Shown in pieces: positions 9,401 through 15,795 of a stretch of DNA of 34,673 nucleotides (within the stretch, counting starts at the first letter, position 1; each line of letters opens with the position of its first letter). Origin of the DNA: Clostridia bacterium. Lineage in GTDB: Bacteria; Bacillota; Clostridia; Christensenellales; Borkfalkiaceae. A program made the translations under genes and the position numbers. A model generated the notes under the pieces. That model did not search any database, was not told where the DNA came from, and saw only the letters and a program-made list of their open reading frames with translations. Location: positions 1 through 34,673 of the forward strand of contig JAFTPQ010000010.1 of assembly GCA_017463205.1 (NCBI GenBank), given 5' to 3'.

Positions 9401-9714
9401 GCGGCAACGTCTTCCGAATTGTGAAACCAACGGGAACTGATATCCATATCGTCCGAATAGAAAAAGCCGATCCGTTGTCCGGGCGTTAAAGCAAGTCCGC
9501 TGATCAGCGTGCCGCATTTTGCGTAAAAACTGACCAAATTTTTCTCCCAATCGGTGGTTGCGCCCATAAATTGGGGCGCATCGCCTGCAAACGTGAAAAA
9601 TCTTGCGCTTTTGTCGTCGTTTTTATGCGAGCCGTAAAGGGTGCGGTTGAACAGTTCCGAACTGCCGTTGATCGAAAATCCGTTTTCGGTTGGCGTATAA
9701 CGCGCTTTTGACAT
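6454..9714 (-). CDS. DUF4450-like six-hairpin glycosidase
   Basis: 1086 aa, no signal peptide. The N-terminus (RYTPTENGF...ELFNRTLYGSH) matches my memory of the DUF4450 start (NGxxRFNRALYG). A beta-rich N-terminal part of about 300 residues is followed by an (alpha/alpha)6-type region with GWRNWYAPTVLGW, WFDGGNPREGDGPSQYHS (about 375-395) and SDGHAYNGAGCAQASAYNYR (about 468-490), then beta domains to the end. This architecture fits a glycoside hydrolase acting on plant-type polysaccharide; acidic residues in the two quoted motifs are candidate catalysts. Ribosome site TAGGAG precedes the ATG at 9714. It is transcribed alone, opposite to its neighbours. Substrate unknown. The family assignment is good; an enzymatic role is inferred. 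Confidence 0.72.
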   Translation of the reverse strand: MSKARYTPTENGFSINGSSELFNRTLYGSHKNDDKSARFFTFAGDAPQFMGATTDWEKNLVSFYAKCGTLISGLALTPGQRIGFFYSDDMDISSRWFHNSEDVAAEFKNGCMEYDLTQMSPWFPDVNVHIETYPLLPDDGFLVRYKISTDQRVIFTAGFGGLTDYIGRFEYKDEKKRYFHASDCVDNVVELGQNCAAIRHTNGCSMRIATSFDADFQMGSAKSLEAPYPSMFLSSTPEDPNDQVVKISAVIEPGKELDGYILVLHNSEEETLHQWLAMKDPVRYIKRQIYAKHACISVKTPDHPLDLTVAPTVIALDSSYHKNSFHHGAFGYHSPFLGWRNWYAPTVLGWKDRVETTMAAHLGQMIKHADGKERVWFDGGNPREGDGPSQYHSIENSTGYLPYLLGETMAYYNMQECALDMMLHHIEWTSDLDLARKYFDEFCEMLDWEERIFDPDNDGLYQNFLNTWISDGHAYNGAGCAQASAYNYRANFAMAKIAKKLGVAHEVFERRAEKIKNAIQEKLWLAHAGVIAESVDTVGNKLIHPSPELSTAYLAIDCDVVNDLQAYTMLKYTENHIKSIETPERKGRLSYCSNWLPKKYSTYGIFPAENAHLALVYFKLGLKEEGNRILNGLVDCYFTGRNPGMAAHVQSSRGTADLADLDFTDVSGTYLRLMVEGLFGVRINALDDLITIAPNFPEAWDHATLTLKDLALHYTKHGKEDIFDICCDRNEKKLLKLPMTSDSVEAMLLDGEPIPYQIVPAPNNSFVTVETDKIGRFQLRVIHGANPLQILTYAKLTVAGSDVAFRVYGGEIVDVTDISETLENIQIVNDTVYATTKRIAGKHTLFIRVKQNEYDAYLSADYELVEVEKETKKAPLGDGVFHPIDITNFFNCNMKELHDRQYMSPRPEGYSIGVFPNGRYAWEWNHRGHNQVYIDDSALRASGGLIRTPSGIPFLTPTEKENIACASVWDNFPTALTLPLNGNAKELAILFICTTNSMQTGVENVRITVEYEDGNAERVKLVYPSNVDDWLVPALQTENEIFYFNDYNHATVQRIRLDPDKKLACVKIEAIANEVIMGIMGVSIRR

Positions 9715-9755
9715 AATATATATGCTCCTAAATCGTATAAATGTTCATTTCTTTC

Positions 9756-9784
9756 AGTATAGCACAAAAAACGGAAAAGAGCAA
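9756..9784 (-). promoter_or_regulatory. Promoter of the DUF4450 gene
   Basis: On the - strand: TTGCTC (complement of 9779-9784), 17-bp spacer, TATACT (complement of 9756-9761). It lies about 40 bp upstream of the start codon. Confidence 0.7.
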
Positions 9785-9871
9785 GAGTTTTAACAGATCA
9801 AAAAATGAAAAGCGAGCGCAAAAAATAAAACAAAAGATCCGTTTTATAAAAAGGCAAAAAATTCGATTTGC

Positions 9872-9890
9872 AGGGGCAGGTATGCGTTGA
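9872..9890 (+). repeat. 19-bp dispersed repeat, copy 1
   Basis: AGGGGCAGGTATGCGTTGA, identical to 19175-19193. Copy 1 sits in the divergent spacer between the DUF4450 gene and the AraC gene at 10089. Apart from this repeat, the two promoters and the - strand hairpin at 9938-9962, the spacer 9785-10028 shows nothing else recognisable. Confidence 0.8.
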
Positions 9891-9937
9891 ATTATGTGTT
9901 AAGCGTTCGTAAACAAGAAAGAAAACGGGCGAGGAAA

Positions 9938-9962
9938 ATAAAAAAAACGCGCCGTGACGGCG
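9938..9962 (-). terminator. Possible - strand intrinsic terminator
   Basis: CGCCG-TGA-CGGCG hairpin (9950-9962) preceded on the + strand by an A-run (9938-9947), which is a U-tract on the - strand transcript. No - strand gene ends here, so it may block antisense reading toward the DUF4450 gene or be fortuitous. Confidence 0.4.
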
Positions 9963-10028
9963 ATGATTTATCGGGAGGATAAAGCGTTGCGTCAAAATTT
10001 AACTGTTTTATAAAAATTTAAAAAAGCG

Positions 10029-10058
10029 TTGACAAAACGAAAGCGGATTGTTTATAAT
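10029..10058 (+). promoter_or_regulatory. Promoter of the first AraC regulator
   Basis: Perfect TTGACA (10029-10034), 18-bp spacer, perfect TATAAT (10053-10058). Its position rules out a coding start upstream of about 10065. Confidence 0.85.
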
Positions 10059-10088
10059 AAAAGCAACTCTATGCAACAAGGTGAGAAG

Positions 10089-10880
10089 ATGAACGAATTT
10101 CTGTATGAAAAGGAAGCGGACGTCAGCGAGTATGTATATTTGCAAAAATATCAATTAAACCGCGAATCGTATATGAACGTGTTGCCTCATTATCACAATT
10201 CCATTGAATTTACCCTTGTCGTCAAAGGCAATTACACGTCGTATATCAACGGCGTCGAACGGATATTGCAGCAGGGCGACATGGTGTTTGTCGATTCGTT
10301 GATCCCGCATTTTTATAAAATCAGCGGGGTTGCGGAAGTGTATGCGGTTGTGATCAATTTGGCGACGTTTAAGACGTTTGGGGTGGAAGGTACGTTTCCC
10401 TGTTATATCAAAAATAGACCATTGTTCGATAAATTGTTGCCGCTTTGCGAGGCGGCGAAAGAAAAATGGGAACGGGCAAATTTGCAGTTTAAAACGGGGT
10501 TCGCGCACGTCTTTCTCGGTACGGTTTTGCAAGAAATTACGTTGGAAAAAGCAGACAACAGCAAAAGCCGCGCCGCATTTTTGGAAATTATGCGCTATAT
10601 CGAAGAACATTATCGAGAGGATATTACGTTAGAATATTTGGCGCAAAAATTTGGATATGCGCCCAATTATTTTTCGAGAATGTTTAATAAATTTGCGGGG
10701 ATCGGTTTGCGAGAGTACGTCAACCGCTTGCGGATCGCCGAAGCGTTGAAAATCAAGAAACAGGCAGGGAATATCTCGTGGCGGAATATTGCGGAAAGGG
10801 TTGGATATACGTCGCTGAATACGTTTTTTCGAGCTTATGCAAAATATGCCGCCCGATCGCAGACGGAAAACGGATCGTAA
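10089..10880 (+). CDS. AraC-family transcriptional regulator (cupin type)
   Basis: 263 aa. The N-terminal half is a cupin-like sensor (PHYHNSIEFTLVVKGNYTSYINGVERILQQGDMVFV, quoted in part: residues about 35-70 hold HYHNSIEF and GDMVFVDS) expected to bind a sugar ligand. The C-terminal 100 residues hold two helix-turn-helix units: ITLEYLAQKFGYAPNYFSRM and ISWRNIAERVGYTSLNTFFR. The ATG at 10089 is chosen because AAGGTGAG precedes it and the longer TTG-started frame would overlap the -35 box. The gene lies 211 bp upstream of the GH13 gene and 374 bp from the divergent DUF4450 gene, its most likely targets. A weak hairpin (AAAACG 10867-10872 / CGTTTT 10886-10891) overlaps its end. The ligand is unknown. 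Confidence 0.9.
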   Translation: MNEFLYEKEADVSEYVYLQKYQLNRESYMNVLPHYHNSIEFTLVVKGNYTSYINGVERILQQGDMVFVDSLIPHFYKISGVAEVYAVVINLATFKTFGVEGTFPCYIKNRPLFDKLLPLCEAAKEKWERANLQFKTGFAHVFLGTVLQEITLEKADNSKSRAAFLEIMRYIEEHYREDITLEYLAQKFGYAPNYFSRMFNKFAGIGLREYVNRLRIAEALKIKKQAGNISWRNIAERVGYTSLNTFFRAYAKYAARSQTENGS

Positions 10881-10998
10881 GAGAACGTTTTTTAATAGGA
10901 AAAAGAAGACTGTTTCCTTTTCGTACGATCGGAAACGTAAAAATGAAAAAGATGTCAAAAAATGATATAGATATCATAAGTAATAAAACAAAATACGG

Positions 10999-11027
10999 TT
11001 GACTTTTGCAAGGGGATATTTTATAAT
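10999..11027 (+). promoter_or_regulatory. Promoter of the GH13 gene
   Basis: TTGACT (10999-11004), 17-bp spacer, perfect TATAAT (11022-11027). Confidence 0.82.
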
Positions 11028-11033
11028 AGTGTT

Positions 11034-11048
11034 GTGAGAAGAACTCAC
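11034..11048 (+). promoter_or_regulatory. Inverted repeat at the GH13 transcription start
   Basis: GTGAG-AAGAA-CTCAC covers the expected +1 to +15 of the GH13 transcript. It could be an operator or a 5' hairpin that protects the mRNA. Confidence 0.4.
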
Positions 11049-11091
11049 GGAAAAACAGGCGAAACGCTTAAAAAGACGCGGAGGAACGACA

Positions 11092-12696
11092 ATGAATGCT
11101 TGGATGAAAAACGGAGTATTTTATCAAATTTATCCCACAAGTTTTTATGACAGTAACGGGGACGGGATCGGTGATTTAAAAGGGATCACGGAAAAGTTGG
11201 ATTATGTGAAAAGCTTGGGCGTAGACGGGATCTGGTTCAACCCCTTCTATCCGTCGCCGTTTATGGACGGCGGGTATGACGTTGCGGATTATTGCGCCGT
11301 ACACGAAATGTTCGGTACGATGGCTGATTTTGAGGAAATGTTGGCAAAATGCAAGGCGTTGGGTATCCGCGTGATCATCGACTTGGTTATCGGACATACG
11401 TCAGATAAGCACCCTTGGTTTGTGCAATCGACGAAAGACGAAAAAAATAAATACAGCGATTGGTATGTTTGGACGGATAATAATTTTAACAAATTCGGGG
11501 ATAAAAGTATCCACGGCTTGTATCCGCGCGACGGCGGGTACGTCATCAATTATTATGCTTGCCAACCCGCTTTAAATTTCGGGTTCAACACGCCTCCGCG
11601 CGCGCCCGATCCCAACAACGCGTACGATTTGGGCGAATATTGGAAAATGCATTACACGGACGAACGTTTAAAGCCGCTCCGCGAAGAAATATTAAATATT
11701 ATGCGGTTTTGGTTGGATAAAGGCGTGGACGGTTTCCGTGTGGATATGGCAAATTCGTTGGTGAAAGGCTGTTTGTATAATTCGGATAAAGACGAAGACA
11801 TCGAAGGCGTGAGATGGCTGTGGAATTTGTTGATCGGGACGATCAAAAAAGAATATCCCGACGTTGGGTTTATGGCGGAATGGGTATATCCCTCCAACGC
11901 AGTGGGCAAATGCGGCTTCGACCTCGACTATTTGGCGCACGACCGTCAAGAATACAACGAATTGCTGCGTAATGAAAAGGGAACGAATATTTTGCCTGCA
12001 TTTGAAAAAGGTCATACGTATTTTTCCGACGACGGACAGGGGGATATCGAAAACTTTTTAAAATATACGATGCGCTTGCACGACGACGTAGAGGGCAAAG
12101 GATATTTTTCCGTACCCAGCGGTTATCACGATATCGTGCGCGTAGCGGAAAAGAAAGACAACGAGCAGATGAAAGTGATGTTTGCCTTTTTGTTGACGTA
12201 TAAGCACGTTCCGTTTATTTATTACGGGGACGAGATCGGTATGACGCATAAATTCGGTATCAACAAGGACGGAGGTTTTATCCGTACGGGTTGCCGTACG
12301 CCGATGCAGTGGACCAACGGGAAAAATCGCGGATTTTCCGAAACGGACGGCGAGTTGTATCTGCCTGTAAACGACGTGGCGGGACAAAGCGTGGAAACGC
12401 AGGAAGAAAAAGAAGATTCGCTGTTGAACACCGTTCGTAAATTGGTGAAACTCAAAAAAGAAAACGAGGCGTTTAACGCGGATGCGGATTTAGAGATCGT
12501 ATCTTGTGAAAACGGCGGATATCCGTTGGTGTATCGCCGTTTAAACAGCGAAAGCAGTTTCTTGATCGCGATCAACCCTTCTGCGAAACCCGTAAGCGTT
12601 GCGTTGAAAGGCGAGGTGTTGTTGTCGCAAAATTGCGAAACGGAAAACGGCGAAGCGAAACTTTTGGGCAAGAGTTTTATCATCGTGAAAGAATAA
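11092..12696 (+). CDS. GH13 alpha-glucosidase / alpha-amylase family enzyme
   Basis: 534 aa, no signal peptide, so it should act on imported alpha-glucosides or oligosaccharides. The full set of GH13 regions is visible: FYQIYPTSF and DGIGDLKGI at the start; region I DLVIGHTSDKHPW (Asp97-His102); region II GFRVDMANS with nucleophile Asp218 and Arg216; region III FMAEW with acid/base Glu263; region IV YHD (His346-Asp347). A CRTPMQW segment follows, as in oligo-1,6-glucosidase, trehalulose or sucrose-type subfamilies. A C-terminal beta domain starts near residue 445. The region IV Asn of the usual NHD is Tyr. The linkage preference cannot be read from the sequence. It is transcribed alone, between an AraC gene and a two-way terminator. 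Confidence 0.88.
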   Translation: MNAWMKNGVFYQIYPTSFYDSNGDGIGDLKGITEKLDYVKSLGVDGIWFNPFYPSPFMDGGYDVADYCAVHEMFGTMADFEEMLAKCKALGIRVIIDLVIGHTSDKHPWFVQSTKDEKNKYSDWYVWTDNNFNKFGDKSIHGLYPRDGGYVINYYACQPALNFGFNTPPRAPDPNNAYDLGEYWKMHYTDERLKPLREEILNIMRFWLDKGVDGFRVDMANSLVKGCLYNSDKDEDIEGVRWLWNLLIGTIKKEYPDVGFMAEWVYPSNAVGKCGFDLDYLAHDRQEYNELLRNEKGTNILPAFEKGHTYFSDDGQGDIENFLKYTMRLHDDVEGKGYFSVPSGYHDIVRVAEKKDNEQMKVMFAFLLTYKHVPFIYYGDEIGMTHKFGINKDGGFIRTGCRTPMQWTNGKNRGFSETDGELYLPVNDVAGQSVETQEEKEDSLLNTVRKLVKLKKENEAFNADADLEIVSCENGGYPLVYRRLNSESSFLIAINPSAKPVSVALKGEVLLSQNCETENGEAKLLGKSFIIVKE

Positions 12697-12712
12697 AAAC
12701 GTATAAAAATAA

Positions 12713-12749
12713 AACAGTCGCAAGGTTTAAAGCTTTGCGGCTGTTTTTT
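12713..12749. terminator. Bidirectional terminator between GH13 and AraC genes
   Basis: AACAGTCGCAAGG (12713-12725) pairs with CTTTGCGGCTGTT (12733-12745) with two G-T wobbles; T-run follows to 12749 and A-rich DNA precedes it, so it can act on both convergent genes. Confidence 0.85.
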
Positions 12750-12768
12750 ATATCCTTGTTTGCGTGTT

Positions 12769-13602
12769 TTACGGCGTTTCTTTTTTATAATCGGTGGGCG
12801 CGATCCCGTAATACTGTTTAAAGAATTTGGAAAAATAATACAGATCGGTAAAACCGCATTCGTACGCGGTACTGGTGACGGAATTGCCTTTGTCCAACAA
12901 TATTTTAGCCTGTTTCATACGATAATCGATGAGATATTGTTTGGCGCTGATGCCGAGTTCTTTCAAACAGATACGGTACAGTTGCGTGGTACTCATATGA
13001 AACTGTTCGGCGATCTGCCCCACGGAAAAGGTGGGTTGCGAATAATTGATATGGATATATTCGCGGATATTTTCGCCAAGCATACGCGGATCGAGCGTGG
13101 GAACTTCGTCTTTGCCGATTTTTCCGATCAACGCAAAAATAGAATACGTCAACGCTTTCAACTGAAATTCGTGTGGGATGCGAAGGGTGTCGAACGAGCG
13201 GAAAAGGTTTAACATCTGTTCTGCTTGTTCGATGTGCAACACGGGCTTTTCTTGGGAAATCAGCGTTTTTGAAAGGAAATTGTCAACGCGCGGCCCTTTT
13301 AAATTCAACCAATAATATTTATAAGGGTTTTGCGGATTTTTCTTGTACAATACAGGTTGGTTGTACGGAATATAAAACAGATCGTTTTTCGTCAATACAT
13401 AATGTTTGTTGTTTAGTTGATATGAGCCTTCGCCAAATTCGATAAACTGTAACACGTGATCGTTCAATTTACGCAAACGGCGAAAGGATTCGCGGTTGGT
13501 AAAATCTTCATATCCGAACCCGATCAGGTACACCCCTTCTTCCAATTCAATATGCACCCGCTGAAAGGCAATATCAATATTGTAAGATACATATTTTGTC
13601 AT
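12769..13602 (-). CDS. AraC-family transcriptional regulator
   Basis: 277 aa. The N-terminal sensor of about 165 residues has an AraC-binding cupin pattern (FIEFGEGSYQLNNKHYVLTKNDLFYIPYNQP in residues about 55-90, key part GEGSYQLNN). The C-terminal 100 residues are a typical AraC DNA-binding domain with FSVGQIAEQFHMSTTQLYR as the first helix-turn-helix and SVTSTAYECGFTDLYYFSKF as the second, ending in the family tail GIAPTDYKKE. The ATG at 13602 is preferred over a TTG nine codons upstream because AAGGAC lies at the right distance and the TTG is inside an inverted repeat. It faces the glycosidase operon starting at 14060, which it probably controls along with itself. The ligand is unknown. 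Confidence 0.9.
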   Translation of the reverse strand: MTKYVSYNIDIAFQRVHIELEEGVYLIGFGYEDFTNRESFRRLRKLNDHVLQFIEFGEGSYQLNNKHYVLTKNDLFYIPYNQPVLYKKNPQNPYKYYWLNLKGPRVDNFLSKTLISQEKPVLHIEQAEQMLNLFRSFDTLRIPHEFQLKALTYSIFALIGKIGKDEVPTLDPRMLGENIREYIHINYSQPTFSVGQIAEQFHMSTTQLYRICLKELGISAKQYLIDYRMKQAKILLDKGNSVTSTAYECGFTDLYYFSKFFKQYYGIAPTDYKKETP

Positions 13603-13626
13603 AACATTCCCGTCCTTTTCTTTAAG

Positions 13627-13676
13627 CAAACACAGATAAGGCGAAAATGTTCTCTGCGCAGGGTTATCTGTGTTTG
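13627..13676. promoter_or_regulatory. 13-bp inverted repeat in the AraC leader
   Basis: Perfect arms CAAACACAGATAA (13627-13639) and TTATCTGTGTTTG (13664-13676) separated by 24 bp. In the AraC transcript it would fold into a stem-loop filling the 5' leader right before the ribosome site. As DNA it could be a two-site operator for autoregulation. Confidence 0.65.
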
Positions 13677-13680
13677 TTCA

Positions 13681-13709
13681 AGTATAAAAGAAATTAGCCG
13701 AATTGTCAA
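13681..13709 (-). promoter_or_regulatory. Promoter of the second AraC regulator
   Basis: On the - strand: perfect TTGACA (complement of 13704-13709), 17-bp spacer, TATACT (complement of 13681-13686). Confidence 0.85.
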
Positions 13710-13730
13710 GATGAAAGTGAAAAATGTAAT

Positions 13731-13763
13731 AAAAGTACAAACTTAAAAACGAAAAAGTACAAA
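13731..13763. promoter_or_regulatory. Direct repeats, candidate AraC operator
   Basis: AAAAGTACAAA occurs at 13731-13741 and again at 13753-13763, spaced by 22 bp or about two helical turns, upstream of the AraC -35 box. This is the geometry expected for an AraC-type dimer. A further TATAAT (13848-13853) lies between here and the main + strand promoter; the rest of 13764-13991 is AT-rich without clear features. Confidence 0.45.
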
Positions 13764-13991
13764 TATTTTTGCCTTAATCGATCATTTTTATAACAAAATG
13801 ATACAAGAAACTAATAAAACAGCACTGATAAACGGCTGTATTTGTTGTATAATGCAATTGTAATAAAAATACAAGCGTAAGTATGAAAAAAGACATTGTT
13901 ATTTTTGTTTTTTCGTGATAAAATAAGAGGGCAAGGCGGAAAAGAGCGGCGAAAATAATTTATAAAAAATAAAGAAATGTAAATCAAAACG

Positions 13992-14020
13992 GTGACAAAT
14001 ACATTTTTTTATTGTATAAT
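13992..14020 (+). promoter_or_regulatory. Promoter of the glycosidase / alpha-mannosidase operon
   Basis: GTGACA (13992-13997), 17-bp T-rich spacer, perfect TATAAT (14015-14020). It lies 40 bp upstream of the ATG at 14060. Confidence 0.75.
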
Positions 14021-14059
14021 AAAATTACAGCGTTTCCCATAACGCGAAAGGAGAAAAAG

Positions 14060-15763
14060 ATGAAAGAGGAACTCATTATTTCGGATATCGCGGCGGCGGT
14101 GTTGGAAAAGGACAGGTTGACGTCGGAGGTCGTTGTTGATAAATGGCGCGCTTTGGCGTATGAAACGCCGAAATACAGCGGAACGTTGGTGTGGGCGGCA
14201 ACACAATGCAAGCCCCAACCCCTCACGCTTCCGTTGAAAGCAAAAGGGAAATATCACGTGTATCTTGGTATGATCAATATGGGCGGCGATACGACGACGG
14301 GGTTGCGGCTTTCAAACGACGAGGCAGTTTCGCACGTTCGCACGCAAGGATACGGATATTGGCTGTCGAGTGAATACATAGTGGAAAATTATTGGAAGAC
14401 GGTCGATTTGGACGGGAAAACCGCACTGATCATTACAAAACCCGACGGTTGTACGGCGCAACAATCGGCGCTTGTTTGGTTGCGTCTTGTCCCTGTCGAC
14501 GAACAAGCGGAAACGCAAAAAACACCTTGTATTGCCTATCATTTGGATCTGGATTATTGGGCGGAGGACGAATATCCCACCGTACAGGCGGCGACGGGGC
14601 GTATCAAAACGTTTGCCGACGGCGGCACGAAACTCATTTTGCACGAGGGGTATACGTTGGAAGAAAACAGGGAAAAGGCGGAAGATATTTCCGTAGACGG
14701 AAGTTTGTATCCGCGCGCAAGCAAATATCCTTCCTATTTCCAACGGAAAGAAGAATTTCATCAAGCGTTGGTGGAAGCGTCGCATGGTATGGGCAGTGAA
14801 ATTTATCTCACGTTCCGTATTCAGGCGGGCGGTTTTGTCGCGCCGCATGACGCGGGCGGTATTTTGCAAATATTCCGCGAAGATTGGACGGATATGCAAG
14901 AATTCCGTTGCCGTACGCGCGACGGACGTTGGATGGAAACTTGTTCGTTTGCTTATCCCGAAGTTCGGAAAAAGATCCTCGATAAAATTATGTCGCTTAT
15001 GAACGTGGATTTCGACGGGGTAAGTTTATTGTTCCATCGCGGTATGTTTGTGGCGTTCGAACAGCCCATTTGCGATTACGTTTCGGAAAAATACGGCGTG
15101 GACGCGCGCAGATTGCCGGCTTCCGATCCCCGCTATAACGAGGCAGCATCTTATTTCGTTACGCTGTTTATAAGGGAATTGCGCGCGCAGCTTGACTGGC
15201 GGTTTTCCAAGCGCAAAGGGATCAACGTCATCGTTTATCATACGCCCGAAGCGTCGAAAAATTACGGTTTCGACGTGGAAACGTGGATAAACGAGGGATT
15301 GATCGACGGCGTTTCGCAAGGCTTGATGACGGTTTTCGAGGATTTGGACGGTTGTTATGCGGACGACGGATTGATCGATTTGGAAAAGTATACGGCGAAA
15401 ATGAAACAAACGCCGACGGTGTGCCGTGATTACAGTGCAGATCCCGATCTGATCGAAAAAGGCGCGAAAGCGTTTATGAAACTGTGCGACGGAAAGGTGG
15501 ATTTTTATGCGACGCTGACGTGGGAACATCCCGACGACGCAACGATCATCGATCTTGCCGATCGCTTGAAAAAGATAGGGGCAACGCAGTTTATTTCTTG
15601 GAACGCAAACCACAAAGCGAAATTTTTAAACCGTATCAATACGGAAAAATTCTATATCGCCGGGACGAAAGAAGAGTATGGAGCGAAAAAAGCGCAATAT
15701 TACCGTTTGCTTTCCATCAACGGCGCAGACGTTTCGCAATACAGCCCTAATTGGAAGGGTTAA
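14060..15763 (+). CDS. Glycosidase-like TIM-barrel protein, paralogue A
   Basis: 567 aa, no signal peptide. Residues 1-150 look like a beta-sandwich (KWRALAYETPKYSGTLVWAA) that may bind carbohydrate. From about 160 a (beta/alpha)8-type barrel follows with FDGVSLLFHRGMFVAFEQP, YGVDARRLP, FDVETWINEGLIDGVSQGLM, DGLIDLEKY and TQFISWNANHKAK. The overall plan resembles the GHL10/YngK-like family-10 glycosyl hydrolases, but I cannot place it in a defined family. It shares these same blocks in the same order with the protein at 21527-23236. The ATG at 14060 has AAAGGAG before it; a longer TTG start would overlap the -10 box. It is first in an operon with the GH38 alpha-mannosidase 32 bp downstream, which suggests action on the same glycan. 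Confidence 0.6.
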   Translation: MKEELIISDIAAAVLEKDRLTSEVVVDKWRALAYETPKYSGTLVWAATQCKPQPLTLPLKAKGKYHVYLGMINMGGDTTTGLRLSNDEAVSHVRTQGYGYWLSSEYIVENYWKTVDLDGKTALIITKPDGCTAQQSALVWLRLVPVDEQAETQKTPCIAYHLDLDYWAEDEYPTVQAATGRIKTFADGGTKLILHEGYTLEENREKAEDISVDGSLYPRASKYPSYFQRKEEFHQALVEASHGMGSEIYLTFRIQAGGFVAPHDAGGILQIFREDWTDMQEFRCRTRDGRWMETCSFAYPEVRKKILDKIMSLMNVDFDGVSLLFHRGMFVAFEQPICDYVSEKYGVDARRLPASDPRYNEAASYFVTLFIRELRAQLDWRFSKRKGINVIVYHTPEASKNYGFDVETWINEGLIDGVSQGLMTVFEDLDGCYADDGLIDLEKYTAKMKQTPTVCRDYSADPDLIEKGAKAFMKLCDGKVDFYATLTWEHPDDATIIDLADRLKKIGATQFISWNANHKAKFLNRINTEKFYIAGTKEEYGAKKAQYYRLLSINGADVSQYSPNWKG

Positions 15764-15795
15764 TACATCAATCATCAAAAGAGAGGATAAAAAAT

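Noticed and set aside
10029-10088. TTG-started N-terminal extension of the first AraC protein
   Set aside because: The extension covers a perfect TTGACA/TATAAT promoter; the ATG at 10089 has a ribosome site.
10881-10998. Coding potential or riboswitch between the first AraC and the GH13 genes
   Set aside because: Only an AT-rich spacer with weak complementary words (GATCGTA/TACGATC); no conserved element recognised.
13603-13629. TTG-started N-terminal extension of the second AraC protein
   Set aside because: The TTG lies within an inverted repeat and the better ribosome site AAGGAC serves the ATG at 13602.
14012-14059. TTG-started extension of paralogue A
   Set aside because: It overlaps the -10 box at 14015-14020; AAAGGAG precedes the ATG at 14060.
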